Assembly: GCA_028281165.1 (NCBI GenBank)
Contig: JANQKI010000015.1
Coordinates: 1-64,000, forward strand
Origin: Opitutaceae bacterium
Lineage (GTDB): Bacteria; Verrucomicrobiota; Verrucomicrobiia; Opitutales; Opitutaceae
Direction of reading: 5' to 3'
DNA: 64,000 nucleotides
The notes below the pieces were generated by a model that was not told the DNA's origin, ran no database searches, and worked only from the letters and a program-made list of their open reading frames with translations. Shown piece after piece: positions 26,294-35,792 of this stretch (position 1 is its first letter; every line of letters starts with the position of its first letter). Position numbers and translations under genes: made by a program.

Positions 26294-27033
26294 AAACGAA
26301 AACTGCATTTCGCAATTGCATCTTGATCCTAGTGATCTCGACTTGTCTGGCATCTACTGGATGCATGCGGTACTATCGTCTTTTAGAATTCAAGAAACAG
26401 CTCAAAGAAATTGATACTTACTTCACTTACGTAGATTACAATGGCTTGTATTGCGATATTCACGAAGCCGTATTAACCATCGATGATATCAAGTGGTTAG
26501 GCTTGTTTCCCACTGAAAATAGTCAAATCAAAGACAAAACAGTATGGCTTCTGAATTTTGTGAATCAACATCCTGAATACGATTCGTCATCGAGCGGATA
26601 TCATTTAGTTGTGAAGCTGACCTTCCAAAACGGTCTATTGAGTCGCGTCGAACTTCCTCATTCGTTTATGCGCCTGGTTCCAACTGATCTATTGAAGTTC
26701 TATCTATCTTCCTTCGGCAACGCGAATATCAATTTAGCGAAGCAAAATCTCGCGATCGATTTCGATAAGGTTCCCGGCGGGGCTCCAATGTTATTCTATC
26801 CTCGCTACGAGGACTTTATTGAAACGCTGGGGCAACCGTTGGAAATCAAGGAGATGGAAAACAACAAATTCCAATGCAAATTCTCCTACAAGCTCGACAG
26901 CAACGAAACGAACTTGCCGGTAGTCGCAAACGTTTCGTTCAAGAAGCACCTGAACACTTTTCAGCACGCGAATTTTTATTTCGGTCCCTACAGGTTTAGC
27001 TTCAACGACCGCGTCTTAGGCCTGAAGTATTAG
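26290..27033 (+). CDS. hypothetical lipoprotein, 247 aa
   Basis: A lipoprotein signal peptide ends in lipobox LASTGC (Cys about residue 25). The mature part has aromatic-rich segments (YFTYVDYNGLYCDIHE) and a beta-rich C-terminus. No family recognised. It is translationally coupled to the upstream secreted-protein gene, with GGAGGGG just before its ATG serving as a ribosome-binding site. Confidence 0.65.
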   Translation: MKTKTAFRNCILILVISTCLASTGCMRYYRLLEFKKQLKEIDTYFTYVDYNGLYCDIHEAVLTIDDIKWLGLFPTENSQIKDKTVWLLNFVNQHPEYDSSSSGYHLVVKLTFQNGLLSRVELPHSFMRLVPTDLLKFYLSSFGNANINLAKQNLAIDFDKVPGGAPMLFYPRYEDFIETLGQPLEIKEMENNKFQCKFSYKLDSNETNLPVVANVSFKKHLNTFQHANFYFGPYRFSFNDRVLGLKY

Positions 27034-27141
27034 TGCAAGATTCCCGAAAAAAAGATTCACGCCTTAAGATTCATTCCCCTAGATGTTTAAGATTGCTAGA
27101 TATTGCCCTCAATTACATTGATAAGGGACCGGAAACCAATC

Positions 27142-28425
27142 ATGAGCACGCAAACGCTTGATATTCAATCACTGGTAACGGACATCGCTCGTGAAGCTCG
27201 TCAGGCTTCGCTTGTCTTGGCGAACGTTTCTACCGAACAGAAGAACCGAGCGATTCTTCGCCTGGCGGAACTTATTGAGGAAAATATCGATTCTCTCCGT
27301 GAAGAAAACGCTAAGGACCTTGAAGCAGCCAAAGAAAGCGGTCTGAGTTTCGCTTTATCGAAACGGCTTGAGCTTACTGACAGACGTGTTGCCGACATGG
27401 TTGAAGGAGCCAGGCAAGTAGCGGCCTTACCTGATCCTACAGGGGAAGTCATGGAGAACTATCAACACCCTCAGGGATTTGTAATCGAGAAAGTTCGAGT
27501 ACCCATTGGCGTCATTGGCATCATCTACGAATCGCGTCCTAACGTCACTGTAGACTGCGCCATACTTTGCTTGAAATCAGGAAACGCGAGCATCCTTCGT
27601 GGCGGGAAAGAAGCGTTTCATACAAACACGGCCTTGGCAAAATTCGTTACCCAAGCGCTGGAGGAAACCGGCCTCCCTAATAAAGCTTCGCAATTTATTC
27701 CCACTAAAGATAGGGCAGCCCTAAATACGCTTTTAAAGCTGGATCAGTATATTCAATGTATCATCCCTCGCGGCGGAGAAGGACTTATACGATTTGTGGC
27801 CGAAAACAGCACTATTCCCGTCATCAAGCATTTCGATGGGATTTGCACAGTCTATGTCGATCAATACGCCGATGCGGAAATGGCGGAAACTATCGTCGTT
27901 AATGCCAAGTGCCAGTATCCGGCGGTTTGCAACGCGGCAGAAAATTTTCTGATACATACATCCGTAGCGGAAACGCAACTACCCAAAATCAGCCAAGCGT
28001 TGGTGGACAATGGAGTGGAGCTAAGAGCGGATGCAAAAGCAAAATCGACTCTGGACGCAAACGGGGTCGCTTGCATTGACGCGACCGAAGAAGATTGGGG
28101 CACAGAATACCTCGACCTCATAATTTCGATACGCGTCGTCGATTCACTCGAAGAAGCGGTAGCCTTTATAAACACCTATGGCAGCGCCCATAGCGATGCT
28201 ATTGTGACTTCAAGCAAGGAGCAAGCGGAACACTTTCTGAACGGAGTAGACGCGGCTACCGTTTACTGGAATGTGAGCACCCGCTTCACCGATGGTTTCG
28301 AATTCGGGCTAGGCGCCGAAATCGGTATATCCACAGATAAACTACATGCACGTGGACCCATGGGCTTAAGAGAGCTTTGCTCCTACAAGTTCCAAATTTC
28401 AGGGGACGGACAGATTAAGGAATAG
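27142..28425 (+). CDS. proA: glutamate-5-semialdehyde dehydrogenase ProA
   Basis: Second step of proline synthesis: gamma-glutamyl phosphate to glutamate-5-semialdehyde with NADPH. The ATG at 27142 gives 427 residues, the usual size; an upstream in-frame start adds 13 residues with no similarity. Landmarks are [40 protein letters not shown] and the catalytic Cys in YPAVCNAAE. The C-terminal [13 protein letters not shown] is diagnostic. proB is not adjacent. Confidence 0.96.
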   Translation: MSTQTLDIQSLVTDIAREARQASLVLANVSTEQKNRAILRLAELIEENIDSLREENAKDLEAAKESGLSFALSKRLELTDRRVADMVEGARQVAALPDPTGEVMENYQHPQGFVIEKVRVPIGVIGIIYESRPNVTVDCAILCLKSGNASILRGGKEAFHTNTALAKFVTQALEETGLPNKASQFIPTKDRAALNTLLKLDQYIQCIIPRGGEGLIRFVAENSTIPVIKHFDGICTVYVDQYADAEMAETIVVNAKCQYPAVCNAAENFLIHTSVAETQLPKISQALVDNGVELRADAKAKSTLDANGVACIDATEEDWGTEYLDLIISIRVVDSLEEAVAFINTYGSAHSDAIVTSSKEQAEHFLNGVDAATVYWNVSTRFTDGFEFGLGAEIGISTDKLHARGPMGLRELCSYKFQISGDGQIKE

Positions 28426-28515
28426 TGAACGGTGAATTTGGAAATGTGAATTAAAGACTATCCTATCACAGTCCCTGTTTCATCATTCGCTCTTCACCAT
28501 CCAATATTAAATCCT

Positions 28516-30267
28516 CTACTTCGCTTCATCGCCTCGGGTTTCCTGAAGAAATTGCTGGCGAGTGATATCGTGCAGCGTCACGACGCCGAGAATTCGACCT
28601 GTATCCAAACGGCTGATAACGGGCAATGTCATCCAGTCGGTCTTAACAAACTGACTCGCCACATCTCTGATCTTCATGTCTGGGTGTACTTTTGGAAATG
28701 TGGACGTCACAAAAATCTCGCTCACCAATCGATCAGGGTTCTTCTGGCTCACTACAGTAACCCCTTTTCTGTGAACGAGCCCCGCGTACTTTTCGTTTTT
28801 ATCAACGACGGGATAGATCTTATGTGAATCGTCCTTTATTTGATCGTACGCCTGCCAAAGCGGCTGGTTCGTTCTTAGTATGCGAACATCGCTCGTCATG
28901 ATGGAGCTAATGGGGAGGTTCTGCCAGCCCATGCTGGGACGGAGAATCGGGAATTTTCGCAAATTGACTCCATCCTGCAACAGAAGCGCTTCATAGATAG
29001 GAACCTGACGTAGTTTTCCAGCAATTACATAGGCTGTTAAATTCGCCAACATGATGGGGAGGATAAGACTGTAGCTCCTAGTCAGCTCGAAAATGATGAG
29101 AATGGAAGTAACGGGCGCGCGAATAATTCCCGCGAACATCGCTCCCATGCCTACCAAGGCCAGGACACTGGTCAGATGAGCATCTGTCCCGCCTATTGCT
29201 TCCGCAGCTGCTCCCACCGAACCGCCTAACATCGCTCCAATAAAAAGAGTGGGGGCAAAGATACCACCACAACCTCCTGTCGAGTAAGATAGAATGGTAG
29301 CGATAAATTTTCCGGCAAAGAGTAGCAGAAGAATGGTAACGCCGAGATTTCCAAAGAGAGCCTCGGATAAATCGGAGTAGCCAATGCCAAAGATGCCGAT
29401 CCTGCCCGAGGTTAAATAGACAAATGCTCCTACACATCCCGTTCCCAAACCTCCTGCAGCCGGAAGCATCCATGTGTAATTGCCACGAATGGTTTTTATC
29501 CGCTCACGAAAAATCAGTAGCGTCTCGACAAAAACATGGGAGAGCAAGCCAGCTACGATTCCAAGAATTCCAGCCCACAACAGTGTCGAAAGGGAAAGCA
29601 TTTCCGGATGTTGGGGCACCTGAAACATGGAACTGGATCCCAATAGCGACTGTTCGATGACCGCCGCTATGACAGCCACGACGACAATTCCTGCAAAGGC
29701 GCTTCGCTTAAGATCGCCCATGATTTCCTCGATGGCAAAAACGATGGCCGCGAGAGGCGTGTTGAACGCGGCGGCGATCCCGCCAGCGCAACCCAACGGG
29801 ATAAGGCTCATAATTTGGCGAGAGGACAACCCGAACCAACGGCCCACCCATGAGGCAATAGCAGCGGAAATCTGAACCGTTGGCCCCTCACGTCCAAGAC
29901 TCGCTCCACTTCCAATGGAAATCGTTCCCAAGACGAATTTACTAATGGCAGTACGCAAACGGATACGCCCGAATTTCAAAAAATAAGCCGCCTTAGTCTG
30001 AGGAATTCCACTACCAGCCGCTTCGGGAGCCCAATGTTTTAGGAGAAAGCCGACAATCAATCCACCTATAGCTGGCATCAAAATTAAAGCAGCAATGCCC
30101 CACCAACCGGGTATCTTTGCCACCCGATGAATTCCATTATGCTCTGCCCAGTGAATCGATTGGTGGAAGGCCACCGCGCTGAGACCGCTGAGCATGCCGA
30201 TTAATATCGCAAGCACGTGAAAACGTCGCTGCCGACTTAGAGCAACCTTCTCCATTAGCGACGTCAT
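28516..30267 (-). CDS. ClC-family chloride channel/antiporter with CBS pair
   Basis: Multi-pass membrane protein of about 583 residues from the ATG at 30267 (a TTG at 30333 would add 22). The ClC selectivity motifs are all present: GSGIPQ, GREGPTVQ with the gating Glu, and GGIFAP. The inner proton-path Glu region is FAIEEIMG, so an H+/Cl- antiporter is more likely than a channel. Two CBS domains follow at about residue 450-575 (ISSIMTSDVRIL, VSEIFVTSTFPK) and could bind adenine nucleotides. Confidence 0.92.
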   Translation of the reverse strand: MTSLMEKVALSRQRRFHVLAILIGMLSGLSAVAFHQSIHWAEHNGIHRVAKIPGWWGIAALILMPAIGGLIVGFLLKHWAPEAAGSGIPQTKAAYFLKFGRIRLRTAISKFVLGTISIGSGASLGREGPTVQISAAIASWVGRWFGLSSRQIMSLIPLGCAGGIAAAFNTPLAAIVFAIEEIMGDLKRSAFAGIVVVAVIAAVIEQSLLGSSSMFQVPQHPEMLSLSTLLWAGILGIVAGLLSHVFVETLLIFRERIKTIRGNYTWMLPAAGGLGTGCVGAFVYLTSGRIGIFGIGYSDLSEALFGNLGVTILLLLFAGKFIATILSYSTGGCGGIFAPTLFIGAMLGGSVGAAAEAIGGTDAHLTSVLALVGMGAMFAGIIRAPVTSILIIFELTRSYSLILPIMLANLTAYVIAGKLRQVPIYEALLLQDGVNLRKFPILRPSMGWQNLPISSIMTSDVRILRTNQPLWQAYDQIKDDSHKIYPVVDKNEKYAGLVHRKGVTVVSQKNPDRLVSEIFVTSTFPKVHPDMKIRDVASQFVKTDWMTLPVISRLDTGRILGVVTLHDITRQQFLQETRGDEAK

Positions 30268-30508
30268 GCGACGTCTCAGATTTTTGTATAACGCTATACG
30301 GGATCGGAGCACTGATGCCAGGTTCAAAGACAAAGCGGAATCAAATCAACGATCTTTTTCACTCCACTACAAGGGCTTAGCGACCGATACCTTTCGTCAT
30401 AGAATCGCGCTCTTCTGTTGCAAAATCGAGATACACTCGCCAATAATTCCGCTTTTCCGATTGAAATTAACCAGGGAACTTACTCTCAGCTCATTTATCA
30501 ATAGCACT

Positions 30509-31204
30509 ATGAATCGCGCCATCAGGTTTTCCTTTCTCGCTCTCGCCCTGCTCTTCACCTTCACACTGGAGGCCAGACCAAAGCGTGAGAAACTGGCTCT
30601 CCGCATAGTCCACGGAGAATACGCTCTCGAGGAAATCATGGCGAAAGCGGATACCGCCATTCCTGCATCAGTCTTGCGAGACGCGAAGGGAATTATCCTG
30701 ACCGTCAGCTATCGAGGCAGCTTTTTCGTCGGGGGTCACGGCGGCAATGGAGTGCTGATAGCCAAGAATCCGCTTACTGGAGCCTGGAGCGTTCCGGCCT
30801 TCGTGAAAACGGGAGGAGCTAATTTCGGACTTCAGTTAGGTGTTAAGGAATTGGATACAATTTACGTAATCATGGACGACAGCACCCTGCGCAAAGCTTA
30901 TACTGGCAGATTTGACCTCGGAGCCGATGCTTCGGCAGTAGCGGGTCCCGTCGGCGTCGTTTCGGAAGCGAGCGGCAGCGATTACAACAAAGCGAACATC
31001 CTTGTCTACACGACCGCCAAAGGCCTTTACGCTGGTGTAGCCGTCAAGGCGGGATGGATCTCGCCAGACAGCAAAGCTACCAAATTTTTCTATTCCACAG
31101 AGTACAGCACTCCAGAGATTATCTTGAGCGATTGGTTCGAAATGCCAAGGGAAGCCAACGCCCTCATTGCCCGTCTGAATTTTTATATGAACGGCGGCAG
31201 GTAA
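30509..31204 (+). CDS. SYLF/YSC84-domain lipid-binding protein, secreted
   Basis: The ATG at 30509 gives 231 residues with an N-terminal signal peptide (FSFLALALLFTFTLEA). The SYLF domain follows: ASVLRDAKGIILTVSYRGSF, FVKTGGANFGLQLGVKELD, and TGRFDLGADASAVAGPVG. The family binds phosphoinositide-type or other lipids in eukaryotes; the bacterial periplasmic members have no settled role. A longer in-frame upstream extension has no signal peptide. It converges with the UbiB gene. Confidence 0.85.
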   Translation: MNRAIRFSFLALALLFTFTLEARPKREKLALRIVHGEYALEEIMAKADTAIPASVLRDAKGIILTVSYRGSFFVGGHGGNGVLIAKNPLTGAWSVPAFVKTGGANFGLQLGVKELDTIYVIMDDSTLRKAYTGRFDLGADASAVAGPVGVVSEASGSDYNKANILVYTTAKGLYAGVAVKAGWISPDSKATKFFYSTEYSTPEIILSDWFEMPREANALIARLNFYMNGGR

Positions 31205-31249
31205 GCCGCTTAAAATTCCCTACAGGGAGCTTCCCAATAACAGGAAAAA

Positions 31250-32911
31250 CTATTTCTTCCTCCCGCCGCGTAAAATATCGACGGCTACCCATACGCCAAG
31301 AGCCATAGAAAGCACGAAGCCGATCAGACCAATGATCGGGTAGCCGAAAAGCAGGGGCGGGATTTTGGTTGTGATAATAAGCGACGAACCCATGATTAGA
31401 CAGCCAAGGATGATGCCGAGCGTTATCTTGTTACTGGCATCGCTAATCGTATTGTCCAATTCCTCAAGACCACGATGCTGTAGGTTTAGCTTGAGATTGT
31501 CTTTCTCGATTTTCTTGAGGATCCGGTAAACTTCATCCGGCAGACTTTGAATATAGTCCAACCCCTGCATGATGCTTTCTCGAGCATCGCGCAGCATACG
31601 CCATGGGCTGCGCCGCTCCCGTATCAAATCCAACAAGACGGGCTCGAATTCGGTCTTGAGATTGTATTCGGAATCCAGTGCTTTTCCCGTCTCCTCGACA
31701 GACAGAATCGCTTTGGCCATCAAAGAGTAGTCGCGAGATAGATCGATCCCGTTGCGACCGAAAATATAGAGCAATTGAAGTACGGCCCTTCCTATATCCC
31801 CCTGCCCTGTTGCCGGATCATAGTGTTCTCGCATGGAAAACATGATCTGTCGCTCCAAGGCTCTTCGATCAACGGGGTCCCCTGAATCGGCTAGTCCCAT
31901 AGCCGTTCGAGCCACTTGCTCGGCGTCTCCACGGATAAATGACAGAAACAAGTCCACCATTCCAAATCGCATACGTCGCGTAAGCTGCCCAGTAAGGCCC
32001 CAGTCCAGAAGGCACAACCGCTTCTCATCAAGCAGGCGAAGGTTACCCGCGTGAGGATCGGCATGAAAAAAACCGTTGATAAGAATCTGATGGAAGAGCG
32101 AGCGCGAACCGATACGAGCTACCCGTTTGGCTAGATCGCTTCCCTGTTCAATTTCAGAAAGACGCTGGCCATCGATTCGCTCCATAACCAGAACGCGTCG
32201 CGAACAAAGATCCTCGAATACCTTGGGGGCGCAGATTTCTTCGGGAAAGGAATTCTGCAAAGTGAAAAACTGTATGTTTCGAGCTTCACGCCGAAAATCC
32301 AGCTCTTGCTCCAGACCTTCACGCAACGTTTGTACCACGCCTGGCAGATCATAAGGCCTCAAATCATCAAGTCGCTCATGAGCCTGCCGCGCAAACCAAA
32401 GAAGGATATCGAAATCGGCGTCGATGATCTTGTCCAAACCAGGTCGCTGTACCTTGACCGCTACGCGTTCCCCCGTGTCTGCCAGCGTGGCAAAATGAAC
32501 TTGAGCCATTGAGGCGCCGGCAGCGGCTTCCTCTTCAAAGGAATCAAACACTTCTGAGAGAGGCTGGCCTAGACCTTCTTCGATAATGGGCTCAATCTCC
32601 GAGAAGGGAGAAGGCGGAACACTTTCCTGCAATTTCCTTAACTCCCCAATGAGAGCTTCGGGAATGACATCAGGGCGCGTGCTTAACAATTGCCCAATTT
32701 TGATGAAAGTCGGACCTAGCTGCTCGAGAGCGAGACGTACGCGTTCCCACAGGCTGCGCTTCACCATGGCGCTCGTACCAAAGGCGCTAAGAATACGCGG
32801 GGGAAGATCGAGCTTCTGCAAGAGATCGGCAAAGCCGTTTCGAGCCAAGACCGCTACGATCTCTTTAGCCCGAACCGCATTGGAAATAAACTCTATGGGC
32901 TTTATCGCCAT
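31250..32911 (-). CDS. UbiB/ABC1-family atypical kinase
   Basis: Membrane-tied atypical kinase/ATPase of the ADCK/UbiB family, linked to quinone or lipid metabolism. Motifs are KIGQLLSTRPDVIP (KxGQ), the Ala-rich loop AAGASMAQVHFA, the Lys in VAVKVQRPG, HADPHAGNL and LLDWGLTG. Two C-terminal membrane helices (ITLGIILGCLIMGSSLIITT and GYPIIGLIGFVLSMALGVWV) are typical. A phasin-like gene lies 97 bp upstream in the same direction, a pairing that could point to lipid or granule surface work. Confidence 0.9.
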   Translation of the reverse strand: MAIKPIEFISNAVRAKEIVAVLARNGFADLLQKLDLPPRILSAFGTSAMVKRSLWERVRLALEQLGPTFIKIGQLLSTRPDVIPEALIGELRKLQESVPPSPFSEIEPIIEEGLGQPLSEVFDSFEEEAAAGASMAQVHFATLADTGERVAVKVQRPGLDKIIDADFDILLWFARQAHERLDDLRPYDLPGVVQTLREGLEQELDFRREARNIQFFTLQNSFPEEICAPKVFEDLCSRRVLVMERIDGQRLSEIEQGSDLAKRVARIGSRSLFHQILINGFFHADPHAGNLRLLDEKRLCLLDWGLTGQLTRRMRFGMVDLFLSFIRGDAEQVARTAMGLADSGDPVDRRALERQIMFSMREHYDPATGQGDIGRAVLQLLYIFGRNGIDLSRDYSLMAKAILSVEETGKALDSEYNLKTEFEPVLLDLIRERRSPWRMLRDARESIMQGLDYIQSLPDEVYRILKKIEKDNLKLNLQHRGLEELDNTISDASNKITLGIILGCLIMGSSLIITTKIPPLLFGYPIIGLIGFVLSMALGVWVAVDILRGGRKK

Positions 32912-33008
32912 GCTAGAAATCGTAACTCAAAATGGAATACGAAAAAGTCTCGGATTCCCAGTCGTATCCGTTTTTCAACCTCTTCCAGCTAATTGCTGGA
33001 AGGCCCAT

Positions 33009-33341
33009 CTACTCGGCTACGCTTGTTTCGGCGTTTGCCTCTTCCAGTTTGGCTAGCCTGGCTTGGAGTTCGGCGACTTGCGTCTCCAATTCATCGATAC
33101 GCTCCTTTTGGCCCTTGCCAACCTTTGCTAGCACTTCATCGAACTTGGCCTGCAGCTTAGAAGAGGCAGCTTCGAACTCCTCCTTGCCCTCGTCCGCTAT
33201 TTTCTTGGCAGCGTCTTTGGCCTCGTTCGCCGATAGCTTGCCTTTTTCAACCAGCTCGTTAAGCGCTTTTTCAGCCTTTTCCGTGGTGACAGCTGCCGCT
33301 CCCACACCGGCGAGTATAGCTTTTTTAATAGTGTCTATCAT
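33009..33341 (-). CDS. phasin-like coiled-coil protein
   Basis: A 110-residue helical protein of the PhaF/phasin-related type: MIDTIKKAILAGVGAAAVT at the front, then AKDAAKKIADEGKEEFEAAS and a leucine-zipper-like C-terminus (RIDELETQVAELQARLAKLE). Family members coat storage granules or bind membranes in bacteria. No PHA synthase gene is in the window. It is directly upstream of the UbiB gene. Confidence 0.7.
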   Translation of the reverse strand: MIDTIKKAILAGVGAAAVTTEKAEKALNELVEKGKLSANEAKDAAKKIADEGKEEFEAASSKLQAKFDEVLAKVGKGQKERIDELETQVAELQARLAKLEEANAETSVAE

Positions 33342-33474
33342 TATAGGTAAAAACTAGTACGAATTTCTTTAAACGGCAATGGTTAAACGCGGTTCGCTAA
33401 CGGTTTCTTATTGCCAAGCTGTTCCCCACAAGCGCTTTACTTTCAGAACTCAATTGCTTCATCGTTAAGGACCT

Positions 33475-33942
33475 ATGACCAAATCCATCCTCTTCGTCTG
33501 CATGGGAAACATATGCCGCTCTCCAGCCGCGGAAAACGTGATGCGGGAGAAGCTTAAAGAGGCAGGTCTGGATAAAGAAGTAAAAATCGATTCGGCCGGA
33601 ACGTTGGGTCTGCATCACGGCCAATCGCCAGACCCTCGAATGACAGATGCCGGACGTCGTAGGGGTCTTCCCATGACAGGCAGCGCCAGGAAAGTAACGC
33701 AAAACGATTTCGAGGCGTTCGATCTCATCCTAGCTATGGACAAAGATAATCTACAAGAGCTGCAGTGGATGAGCGCAAATGGGAAAGCGGAACTGTTTTG
33801 CTCTTTCTGCGCGCAACACGACGCAGAGGAAGTTCCTGATCCCTATTACGGAGGCTCCAAGGGATTCGAATACGTCCTCGATCTTCTAGAAGACGGTTGC
33901 TCCGAGATTCTATCAAAACTCAAAAAGGAGAGAGGAATGTGA
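33475..33942 (+). CDS. low-molecular-weight protein-tyrosine phosphatase
   Basis: Cytoplasmic phosphatase of 155 residues. The active-site loop is VCMGNICRSP (C-x5-R-S) near the N-terminus and the general-acid loop is PDPYYGG (Asp in DPYY). The PDPRMTDAGRRRG segment is typical. In bacteria such enzymes often control exopolysaccharide kinases or act on small phosphoesters. The fructosamine-kinase gene starts 7 bp after its stop, so they form an operon. Confidence 0.93.
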   Translation: MTKSILFVCMGNICRSPAAENVMREKLKEAGLDKEVKIDSAGTLGLHHGQSPDPRMTDAGRRRGLPMTGSARKVTQNDFEAFDLILAMDKDNLQELQWMSANGKAELFCSFCAQHDAEEVPDPYYGGSKGFEYVLDLLEDGCSEILSKLKKERGM

Positions 33943-33949
33943 ATCCGGC

Positions 33950-34822
33950 ATGTCAACAGAGGAGCAAATCGAACATCTTATTTCCAAGAAGACGGGGCAG
34001 CCATTTAATATTGCCGAATCTCGCCTGCTTGGGGGAGGTTGCATAAATAATGCTCAACGCATTTCTGATGGTAATCGTAGTTATTTTCTAAAGACAAACA
34101 GTCGTTCATTCCTTGAGCAATTCCGACAGGAAAAACTAGCCTTAGAAGAGATCGTCGAGACACATTCGATACGAGTTCCGCAACCAATCGGGATTGGCTC
34201 AACCGATACGGAAGCATTCCTCATTCTAGAATTCATAGAAATAGGCAGACCTTCAACAGGGAGTTGGGAACTGCTTGGTCGCGGACTGGCTGAATTGCAC
34301 AAAGAGACAAAAGCCTTTTTCGGCTGGCAGAGCGACAACACCATCGGCTCAACCCCTCAACCGAACAGGCCCAACGAAAACTGGGTCGATTTCTTCAGGG
34401 AACAGAGACTCGAACATCAATTCAGACTATGCCGATCCAAGGGCTTGTCCATTCTTGGATACGATCGACTTCTCGACAATCTGGATACGTTCTTCGAAAA
34501 CTACCAACCCCATTCCTCGCTTTTGCATGGCGATCTCTGGTCAGGGAATGCCGCCTTCGACAAAAACGGTGAGCCTTTTATTTTCGATCCGTGTAGCTAT
34601 TACGGTGATCGAGAGACGGATCTGGCATTCTCGGAGTTTTTTGGAGGCTTCGACCGAAGATTCTATGACAGTTACCAAGAATGCTTGCCCCTGGATTCTG
34701 GATACGCTGTTCGCAAGGACTTGTATAATCTTTATCACTGCCTGAACCATTACTACATCTTTGGTGGAGGTTATGGACAGCAAGCGCAGGGCATAGTGAA
34801 CCGGCTTTTGGCGGTTATATAA
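33950..34822 (+). CDS. fructosamine/ketosamine-3-kinase family protein
   Basis: Aminoglycoside-phosphotransferase-fold kinase of 290 residues that repairs glycated amines in known members. Motifs are LGGGCINNAQRI, the phosphate-binding Lys in YFLKTNSRS, the catalytic loop LLHGDLWSGN and the metal Asp in FIFDPCSYYGDRETDLA. It is coupled to the upstream LMW phosphatase gene (7-bp gap); the same pairing occurs in several bacteria and suggests a joint protein-deglycation or sugar-phosphate role. Confidence 0.92.
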   Translation: MSTEEQIEHLISKKTGQPFNIAESRLLGGGCINNAQRISDGNRSYFLKTNSRSFLEQFRQEKLALEEIVETHSIRVPQPIGIGSTDTEAFLILEFIEIGRPSTGSWELLGRGLAELHKETKAFFGWQSDNTIGSTPQPNRPNENWVDFFREQRLEHQFRLCRSKGLSILGYDRLLDNLDTFFENYQPHSSLLHGDLWSGNAAFDKNGEPFIFDPCSYYGDRETDLAFSEFFGGFDRRFYDSYQECLPLDSGYAVRKDLYNLYHCLNHYYIFGGGYGQQAQGIVNRLLAVI

Positions 34823-34923
34823 TGAAACCGAAACGCATACCTGCCTTTGGAAAATAGAGATCAACACTTCATCCTCGCTATCCAGCGCCGAAACCATCTA
34901 ATCCAGCCCAAAATAATTTCGGC

Positions 34924-35715
34924 ATGTCCATTCTTGAAGCGATCATCCTAGGCATCATCCAAGGCTTAACGGAATTCCTCCCGGTAAGCAGCAGCGGGCA
35001 CCTCGAGCTTGGGAAAGTTCTTCTGGGAATCGAAGCTGGCGAGAATGTTACTTTCACGGTCGTTGTACATGGCGCAACCGTCCTAAGCACCATCGTCGTT
35101 TTTTACTCCGAGATCCTCAGTCTTATTAAAGGAGCCTTCCAGTTTCGCTGGAATAGTTCAACCGACTACATTGCAAAGCTAATCGTCTCAGCCTTGCCGG
35201 TGGTAGTAGTTGGTCTGTTTTTCAAAGAACAGGTGGAAGGATTATTCAACAGTAACGTTCTATTGGTTGGAGGAATGCTGTTAGTGACGGGGACACTGCT
35301 CTGCTTCACTTACTACTCGCCGAAGAAGGGAGGCGACGTCACTTACGGAAAAGCCTTTCTTATCGGCATTTCACAAGCCGTGGCGGTCTTACCAGGAATT
35401 TCGCGTTCTGGAGCGACCATTGCGACAGGGTTGCTAGCCGGTGTGGACAAGAAAAACGCCGCTCGATTTTCCTTTCTGATGGTCCTCATTCCCATCATCG
35501 GAGCCAACGCTAAAGATGTGCTGGATGGAGGCATGGCTAACAGCTCCGTTGCCGCTCTCCCCCTGGTAATTGGTTTCCTAGCTGCCTTCATTTCAGGTGT
35601 ACTGGCCTGCAAATGGATGATCAACATCGTCGTTCGAGGAAAGCTGATCTACTTCGCCTACTACTGCTTCACAGTGGGGATAGTCGCTATCGTTTGGAAA
35701 CTCGTTATTTACTGA
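34924..35715 (+). CDS. uppP: undecaprenyl-diphosphate phosphatase UppP (BacA)
   Basis: Integral membrane enzyme that dephosphorylates undecaprenyl diphosphate to recycle the lipid carrier of cell-wall synthesis. The 263-residue length is typical. The two catalytic blocks are QGLTEFLPVSSSGHLEL (with Glu and Ser/His) and PGISRSGATIATGL (with the essential Arg). About seven membrane helices are predicted. Confidence 0.95.
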   Translation: MSILEAIILGIIQGLTEFLPVSSSGHLELGKVLLGIEAGENVTFTVVVHGATVLSTIVVFYSEILSLIKGAFQFRWNSSTDYIAKLIVSALPVVVVGLFFKEQVEGLFNSNVLLVGGMLLVTGTLLCFTYYSPKKGGDVTYGKAFLIGISQAVAVLPGISRSGATIATGLLAGVDKKNAARFSFLMVLIPIIGANAKDVLDGGMANSSVAALPLVIGFLAAFISGVLACKWMINIVVRGKLIYFAYYCFTVGIVAIVWKLVIY

Positions 35716-35792
35716 CCAGATCGTCTCTGCGTATTTTCGGTAACTGACATCGCGCTTGCGCAGCGATTGAGTTTCGCCTAGAGGCTGCTTGA

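Noticed and set aside
32586-33056. 156-codon plus-strand frame over the UbiB start and phasin end
   Set aside because: It is antisense to two convincing genes and has no recognisable features.
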